This document shows positions 24,501 to 33,500 of a stretch of DNA of 64,000 nucleotides, piece after piece. The notes under the pieces were generated by a model, which saw only the letters and a program-made list of their open reading frames with translations, ran no database searches and had not been told where the DNA came from. The DNA comes from Trichobilharzia szidati (taxonomy: Eukaryota > Platyhelminthes > Trematoda > Strigeidida > Schistosomatidae), in contig OX235279.1 in the NCBI GenBank assembly GCA_944472155.2, positions 58,811,564 to 58,875,563 of the forward strand, read 5' to 3'. The position numbers were made by a program, and so were the translations under genes. Each line of letters opens with the position of its first letter. Positions within the stretch are counted from its first letter, which is position 1.

Positions 24501-27500
24501 TGTTAGCATTTTTCCTTAATTAGGGCTAGTAGATACCGATTATCGTATTGAATAATTCGGTGAGTTTTTATTGAAACAGGCAGTGAAAATACCTTCCACG
24601 TTTTGAAAATGGAATCAACACTACTGAGTTACTGCGTTTTGTGCAGTTAGCAAAAATGACATACATTTTTTGTCATCTCTCTGCAGTTTTGCTTACGACT
24701 CCAAATAAAAAAAATATTACTAATTGGTTACAGAATTTCATCATGAGCTGACATCGGTTAGAGAACCATTTTGAAACCTGCGAGTACTGCATACCTATTT
24801 CGTCTCAGTTTGGGACTCCTCAGAAGTGCGCACTCCGGGGATTCGAACCCAGGACCTTCTGGCTACAAGGTGAGTTCGTAGATCATTAGGCCACTAGGAC
24901 CCGCCACAACGTTCCATGCATTTCAAATTCTGTCAGTTCACGATATAACGCGACCACCTGCTAATGTCGTCGGCGAGTATCTGTCCTAACACCTGACCTA
25001 CTGTACCCCACTGGTCACGACTTCTCATTAGAACCCAAGTAACTAGCTAACTCCCTGATGTCAGCTCATGACGAAATCCTGAAACCAGTCAAATCAAATC
25101 CCTGAAAACCAACACCTGAAAATATTATTAAGCCTGTTGGAAATACGGTTAAGATTATTATTAATCTAATAATACATTTCAGTGGCGACTTAATCAGGCT
25201 AATATGTAGAAATCTACTGAGAGTGGAAGCAAAATGAAGAAAGATGAGAAATATTAAATTTGTGTTTACTGACACTAGTGAGTTCGGCTTTGATGAAAAC
25301 CACAATCAGCACAGAATACAAGTTCAGTGTGCGTTTTAATAAATGACACTCAGGATATAAAACCAAAGCATGAAAACTAATCGGTACGCAACAGGTATTC
25401 GTAAATCAGTCAGTAGATCTTGACTGTCAGAAATAACCAGGCTACTACAACGACTAAAATATGCATTGCTGTTTATTGTTCAAAGAGATATGATATGTGA
25501 ATGTTTGAGAAATGTGATTTTTGCTTTGGAAAACTTTAACTCGTTGTATGCTATAAGTGGTATGTAAATCTCATCACAATTAAAAACCTTGTTCAGTAGA
25601 CATTATAGGATTAAATTTGCAGAACCTTGTTTCGAATTTGTTTAGTATCTTAATCTTCTTTTCATTTTTTGCCTTTAATCACAGATCTACAAAATCAACT
25701 TATCAGACCATAATATGCTACACTTATCCTAAAGGTTTAACTTGTTTTCCAAAAATAAAAGGCATACATACCTATGATTTTATACACCCTTAAGAACTTT
25801 AATATTTCTTCTTACATCTCGTTTTCTTCTTGTTTTATTTTGGCTTAATTGAGTGAGGAGTTAGAGGAAGTAGTGATGTATTTAAAGAAAAAACCGATGC
25901 ATGTATTCTCCTCTTTTATTTTAAAACAACATGATATCATGTTTAAGCTAATTTGACGAAATGTTAAAATTATTAAAACAAAAAACAACACTGAGTAGGT
26001 GTGTAGATGGAATTCAGTTTATTTTAACAATGATTAAGTCAAAAGCAAAATATGCTGATGACGATATATTTTTTGTTTGAAATCTGCCTTTACAATGAAA
26101 AATGTCCTCACAGTAATCCATATACGAAAGTATGAAAAACGTGGATTCTGATTAAGTTACTGTGAATTTCACCCATCGAATCATATATATGACTATTCTT
26201 ATGATATGCGCCGTTTACTTTTTCACGTTTTCGGCTTAGCTTTATCGACGATGACTGTGTATGCGTATGTTTACAAGAGTGAGCATTTTATCTTTAAGTC
26301 AATTTGTTTTCCTTATTTCCTGCTTTTAGTGTTACACTAACTTCATACTTCTCAAGTAAAATACTTACACTGGAAAAAATAGTATATTCTTCCTTATTCT
26401 CACTCGCTAACTGTTTCTGTCTCTTTTGTACTTACTGTTCAATATTTTTATCTAAATAGTTGAATTGGATAACTTTCGCTAGCTGATACAATATGAAAAA
26501 GTGGAATTATTAGTTGAGTAATTAGTCGAAACACTACCACGTTTAAATGTAATTCTTTAATTCCTTTATGTTGCGAGAATATAGGGCCTTAAGCTTTTTG
26601 AAGTCTCGCTGACAATGCAATTATTTGTGCGGAGTAGGGTTCCTAGCCTCACATCCAACCTTTGCTTTTCCTTCATCTTGCTACCGGCTCTTAAACTAGG
26701 TGAGGTTTATGAGTCTGTCGGCTGGAAATCGAACTCAGACCGTTTGTGTTATTGGGGAGTATTCTGCCGTTGAACCGTGGACTCGCTGTAATATATATAT
26801 ATATACTGATCACCTGAAAAACGGTGTTAAGATCCTGATACATCCATGTCATGAAAATACAGTTCTACATCAGTGGATATCCAAGGGAAGTATTTCCAGT
26901 GTTGGTTTGTAGGGATTTGATTGGTTACAGGATTTCATCATAAGCTGACATCAGTTAGAGAACCATTGGAAAACCTGGGAGTACTGGACAGCTGTTTCCT
27001 ACGTCCTAGTTTGGCACTCTTCATCAGTACGCATCCACCGGGGCTCGAACCCAGGACCTTCTGGTTACAAGGCCAGCTAGCTCGTAGGTCACTGGAACCC
27101 GATGCAATGGCCCATGAATTCTAACTTCTGCCAAATCATGACATAGCGCGACCACTAGCCAACGCCTTCGGCGAGTATTTGTCTTCACACCCAACCTGCT
27201 GCATCCTACTGGTGACGACAATAACTTCATCCTTTTTCACTGACGCAGTGCCACATTTTAACAAATCTTAATGCTTTAGCATTTTTTTTACGGTGCAGAA
27301 ATAAACAACAGATATAAAACAACACAACAAACACAAATGTCTACTAGAATGAATATATATATCAGTATAGGACTTCATCTACAACAATAATGATATAAAC
27401 GTATTTGAAAATTATATTTGTAAAATCTCAGCGAAATTGAATTGGGTAATTCCGACGTTCGTCTGGCTTTGATAGGACCAAGATTCTCCTGAATGGTTTT

Positions 27501-30500
27501 GCTTCGTGTAAAGAAAGACTGACTGCAGAAGCCCTAGATATATGGGTGAATCCCAAAAGTTTGAAAGTATGAAAGTGTTGTGTTAACTGATGCATGGCAA
27601 TTCCTAATTAATAAATGAAAATTGATATATATCACTAATCAATCAAACTTTATCTAAATTCCCGATTGTCTATATCGTCTTATGAAGAGGCTAACAAATA
27701 ATTTACATTAATACCAGTAAAAGTTTGAGCATTGTGCATTAGATCAAATCGGTCGGTCGGTTTTCGACATAGAACTTTGCACATATGTGCGGCTGTTCAA
27801 GTCGCCACACTCCATGTAGCACACAAAGCAAGAGAAGAAAGTAAAAGAAATGCATAATATAGACAGTAAACAGAGGTGTGAGACAAAGGAATAGTAATAA
27901 CGGAGAACAAAATAGTTTAATTGGAAATCATAAGTCACAAGGAGTGGATGCATCTGCGCCACTGAGAACGATTTTGAGCCATGTCACCAATTGTTTCCAA
28001 CCATTGGTTTTTACCATCCCGAGGACCCCAACCAGGAAGTCTACATCTTCCTACGTGGCTTAGACTAACTGTTGTGGATTTCATTGACTGGTGCCAAGTT
28101 TTCGTTTGACCGCCCCTAGCTCTTTAGATCAAATAAATTATAATTATGTTTCAAAATTATTTCCCCTTATCACGGGCAGTAATTTTGCCCGAAATATTAT
28201 CAAAAACAAAAACTTATCGTACATAAATATTGAAATATAATTATTATTCAAATGATTTACAATTGTTACCGCATACACACATGCACATACACCTTTGTAT
28301 TCCGCACACAAATGTATATTTTCTCATATTCAGTTATGTACGACCAGAAACTTTAGTCGAACGTAATTACTAAAGTTCTGATGAGAAGTACACTGTTTAC
28401 AGTGTTTAAAAAAATAGACTAATACTTGTAAGTCTGAGGTCCAATTTTGATTACAGTTCATGCAATTTTTTAAATTATTTTTTGATGATTGTTTCATAAC
28501 GCATATGATTGGACAAAGTTTTCGAAAAAACAAGATATGTCCTTTTTATATGTATATACCTTCGTTATTTTATCGGTTGGGATTACGCATTTCAATTTCA
28601 CTAAGATTTTACAAATGTAATTCTTATATATGTCTACTTCTTAATCGGTGCCCAATTATTTTGGAACTATTAAGTCAAATCTTGATCACAGTTCAGATGA
28701 ATATTGATTTAAGTTACTCTACCTTAAAACTCAAAATACACATAAGCGGAGATGGAGAGATCCTCCAAAGGAAAACCATGCGTGTTACGAATAAAAGAAC
28801 AACTGAATGTGAACTTTTAGTAAATTTTCTAATCCCTAATTTTACCATATAATTCTGAAATTATTTAAATCGATACCAGTATCTGGCAAAATGTGTCAGT
28901 CAGAAGATTTACATATTGTTGTCACGTTTTTATTCGATTGTTACTGTCTTCTTTACAAACTGACTCTGCCTCAGATATCATCTCTGGTCTAGAATGGATA
29001 TGACGTGTCATCAGTAACATGTACCTCACTTGTCGAAACTGTAGTAAATTCATCACTCTTTTATCTAGTTCTGTACGTTTAGTCTCTATATAAGTAACTC
29101 TTCAGTTTCCCCATTGACTAGCTGTATTTCTTAAATTCTACTATGGGTTTCAAATGTGACTCAAGTTAGTAATTTATAACTAAGTCCTTCATAAGATTTC
29201 TTCAGCGGACTGTCTACTGGATCAGGTGAAGCAAACCAGATATGTAACGCAGTCAGTATATTGTTGGTTTGACCTCTACTCCACAAAATTAGATTTGCCA
29301 CAAAACAGTTCTGTAGTGAATTGAATTTCGTTATTGCTGCACGTCTGTAGCTAATAATGAGAATAATCAACCGCATTAAAGTTATGTTATTTAAAAATGG
29401 TGAAATTTAGCATTTCTGGTACTCAGCATTAGTTATTGTCACTTCATAATATAACTTCCTATAGACCACTACATAGCTGTGTAAGATTTTCATAATGTTT
29501 GACTCAATAACCACCTACATTTCCATGAAATTGATGGTAAACCACACCACCCACTCTGCCGTCTGGCAGAGTTTAAACCCGTGAACCGGTGATTGAACAC
29601 AGTTCATTACAGATGTCAGATAACACCAGTATATACATATATATGCGAGATTTCATCTAATTCATTGCGCGTTTAATATCAGTGAGCATAACTGTTGAGC
29701 AAATGGATATAAAGAAATCTATGCAGACTTAAATCTTGTTATTATAGTTCATTCAACATTAACACGTATGTATGGACACAAACTTACTAAAATTGTTTCA
29801 TTTTTCTCATGTAATAACAGGAGATTCTGTAGTGTTTTTAGAAGTGCTACTTATTCTGCATTTATAACATTCAGTTGAATAAATAATTAACAAGGTGTGT
29901 TCATCAAAATAAGTAGACGGTTGACGATGATTTGCAGATGAAATTGAGAAAAAGAAACAACAGAAAAAAGTACCTTCGTACGAATATTTAAAAGCTTTTT
30001 GCGAATGACTTGTATTTAAATTTTGAAGCAAAACGGATTGACTGATTTCCTCATTTTATTCTCTATAATTTCATGAATCTTTGAAAAGTTAGAAGAAATA
30101 TTGCGTAAACAAAAGTGTTTTCACTAAGCAAATTGCTTGTTTTTAATTATATGTGGATAAACGATTTACAAACTACTGACAATGTTATTATTATTATGCG
30201 AATATAATTCTATGACTTATTATAAACTTATAGATCTTATTCGGTCACTAGTAGATTTCTACCTTATTCCTTCCCCACCTCACCCCCTTTTTTATTATTT
30301 TAAAAATGAAACGATAACTTTAAGAAAAAAAATGTAATTACACATTAGGCATTAAGTAGGATTAACCAAGAAGAAAACACAATTATAGATGTTGATTCTT
30401 TCTTTCAAGAGGATTTGTATTATAGGTAACTAAATGGACTAGAAAATTTTTCTCCCAAAAAATAACGAATTTTGTATATTATCTCATGTTTAAATTATCC

Positions 30501-33500
30501 CGGATATAACTAAATTTTGGTGGCGATAACACTTTTAAACGTTTCTGCTAACTTTCTTTTTTCTTCTTCTATAAGCAATGAAATTACAATTCGCTAGAGG
30601 TTATGGTCAAATTCAATGCGTGACTAACTAGATTTTCTATGGTAACCATCGTTCAATCTCAAAGCTTTGTGCATTTGATAAACGACCCGACCTTGGTCAA
30701 TATCTTAGTTATCATTTATTCTTAGACGCCCTCGTAACAGATTGTTGTTAACATTTAATACTAAGTGTTTACTCTATAATGGATAAGATTTTATTTTGAT
30801 AAATCACACAGTGTTGTACAGTTATATTAACTGATGACGTTTCGAGCACAAACTATTGCTCATAATCATATCTTATCCATTATGGAGTTATACTCTACCA
30901 CAGTGCCCAAGTTTTATACTTTTATCAATAATAAGTGTTTACTCTGTTAGACAAACGGAATTTTCGGAGAACTGTTTGTATTCAATATAATTTCTCTCAA
31001 CAACTAATTTAAAATATTCTGTGTATACAAACATATATATAATTGTAGAGCCTGGAAGAGGAATTTATCGAAAAGAATATTCTTTGCTCGATTATTTTGT
31101 TTTTATAGATGTCTGAATGAACATTTTTGCAATATTGAAATCCTTGTTTATAAGGTTCATTGAAACATTAATTCCCCTTACTGAGTATACAATTTTAGTT
31201 GGATGTTTTACCGTTTAGGACAACTAATTTGTGAATCATGGGAATATTTTTCGGTTTTATTAGTGCTTTATTAAACATTTCTTCCACTTCGAATTCCTTT
31301 AAACAACATTTTTGTTATTTTAGCGTCATGTGTTTATAGTCTGGCTAATTTCAATGTAACTGTCTTTTTACGTAACAGAAACACGGTTGCACGACTTGGA
31401 AATGACGTGTTTTTGAAAAGAGGTGTTGCATATGTATATTATCATTAAACACTAGTATAACTCCTATGAAGTAAAAATAACTTAATCTACTAAAAATATT
31501 TCTCCACTTGTAATAGGAGATAATTAGAGAGAAAATAAAGCTTTTACTCTGGGGTCATTTTTTAAAGTCAAACAACTATATCTATATTTTTTGAAAACAA
31601 TAAATAATGTGATGTACACAATGCGGAAGAGCGCACCGTAAACTAGGTGATTGAAAACCTATTTCTAGGAGCAGTAAAACAGTACTGACTGATGAAATAA
31701 TGGAGACAACTCTATAAGTATTGGATTTGACATCGTGCAAATATATTTTCGGTGAGTCAGTGACTGAATAGCAAACTGCTTCAGGTTCAAGTTCTGGTCA
31801 ATGCACTTATTAGCCAACAACAAACCTGTGTAAAACTAGTCACTACACTCCGTAAAAATAATACAATTGCTACTGAAACTTCAAAAAGTTCGAAATCTTA
31901 CATTTCACTCCAAAAACAAAGGAATAAGGAAACGTCTTTTCATATGTAAAACAAGACAGAAGAGCGTTCAGTCGAAAGGTATTGAAAAGATAAGAGAAAT
32001 CGAAAACCTTACACAGATGATAGTAGTGGAGAGGAATTTTTTATCATCGAATGAGACATAGCGACCAGGCTTTATTAAAATTAACACACTGCAGGACATA
32101 AAATTCAACGTTTCTGTTTAAAAGAATGGATACTGAACAAAGAGTACTCTTTTCGATAAATTCATCATCAGGCTCTACAGTTATATATACATTATAGTGA
32201 ATGAATGATTGAATTAGTGTGATGAACAGCAATAATGTTGCTGTTCAAATAACGTCGAATCAATAATATCAATAGCTTACAGCTGAATAACATCAACATA
32301 AAAGAAGCTGAATGTCAGAAGAATTAGGAAAGATAATATTACAAATTCCTGAGTTTATAGTTTCTACTGAGGGCCAGGGCGATAGTAGGGGCTGGACAGA
32401 GCACTTGTTTCTTTTGAACACAGAGCACTGGTTGTTTGAGGCGAATTGCAATAGCCTCTGCTGTTTGGAGCATGTGGTGCTTCGACGATTTTGGTAATTT
32501 GTTAGACACCCGGTATATTATAGGGAAGGATTCTTCTACGCTGGCTTTGTGACCGGTTGTGACCAGGTGGTCTGTTATCGCGCTGTTAATAGTTTTAACT
32601 ACACCCTTACTTAGCCATAGTGGGATATGTTCTCGAGCACGAAAAATCAAGTTCCTAGAGCAACGGCCAATATAACTCGCTCCACAAGCGCAGTTGAAAT
32701 GATAGATACAATTTGAAGTGGCTAGTCTAGGTACTTCATCTTTCAGTCGAGGTAGCACCATCAGTCGTGTAGGGAATAATACGTGTAGTTCGCCAGCATT
32801 AAAAGTTCTTTGAACTGATTTTCTTAATTTCTTCGTAATTATCTCGCTTGGTATATCGCCAATGAATTATAGTCGTATATAAAGTGGCTTCTTGTTTACA
32901 GACGGTGAGTAGTCCTTTTCCGATTTCTTTGTCATGTGTTTTTTGATAAATTTGTCAGGATAACCATTTTCTATTTTACACATATAAATTACATTGAAAA
33001 GTTTAATCGTCGTTGCCCTTGCTGTGCATAAATTCTTAGAGCCACGTTTGCTTTTTCCTCTTGTGTGAATCATTCTCATAGTTTCGAAAAAAGACACTCA
33101 TTGAACAGATGGAAATTATACTTGACCAAATGTTTAACAGTCGGTCTGCTAACAGACTTGAATTCTCTTCTCAATGGTTATGCAGAATAATACAGAGCGA
33201 TAAATTATCAAACATAATGCTTTGTGCTCTATGTTAATCGAACAACTTCAAAGTTTTTCGTAAAATTGATGATATCAGGCATCGATGATAACTTGTATTA
33301 AATATAAATTATGCTACCTAGATCCAGTGCTCTTCATTCTGTTTCGCTTTGACATTCTTAACAATTCTATAACAATTCATAAATGAACACAACATTTACA
33401 TGCAAGAAAGCATTAAAAAATTTCAAAGCTGCTACTCTTTAATAGTTGAAGAGACTTTATTGCACCTTGTTGTTTCTACATCTTTTTAGATTATAAACTA

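Noticed and set aside
26921..27124. 67-codon frame with near-identical peptides at 23168-23413 and 51740-51922
   Set aside because: The shared peptide comes from the inverted-end hammerhead repeat, which is non-coding; identity reflects recent repeat copies, not a gene family.
28460..28852. 130-codon open frame on +
   Set aside because: The residues follow AT-rich composition (F, I, L, N, K, S), there is no domain, no splice context and an overlapping - frame of similar quality. Treated as chance.
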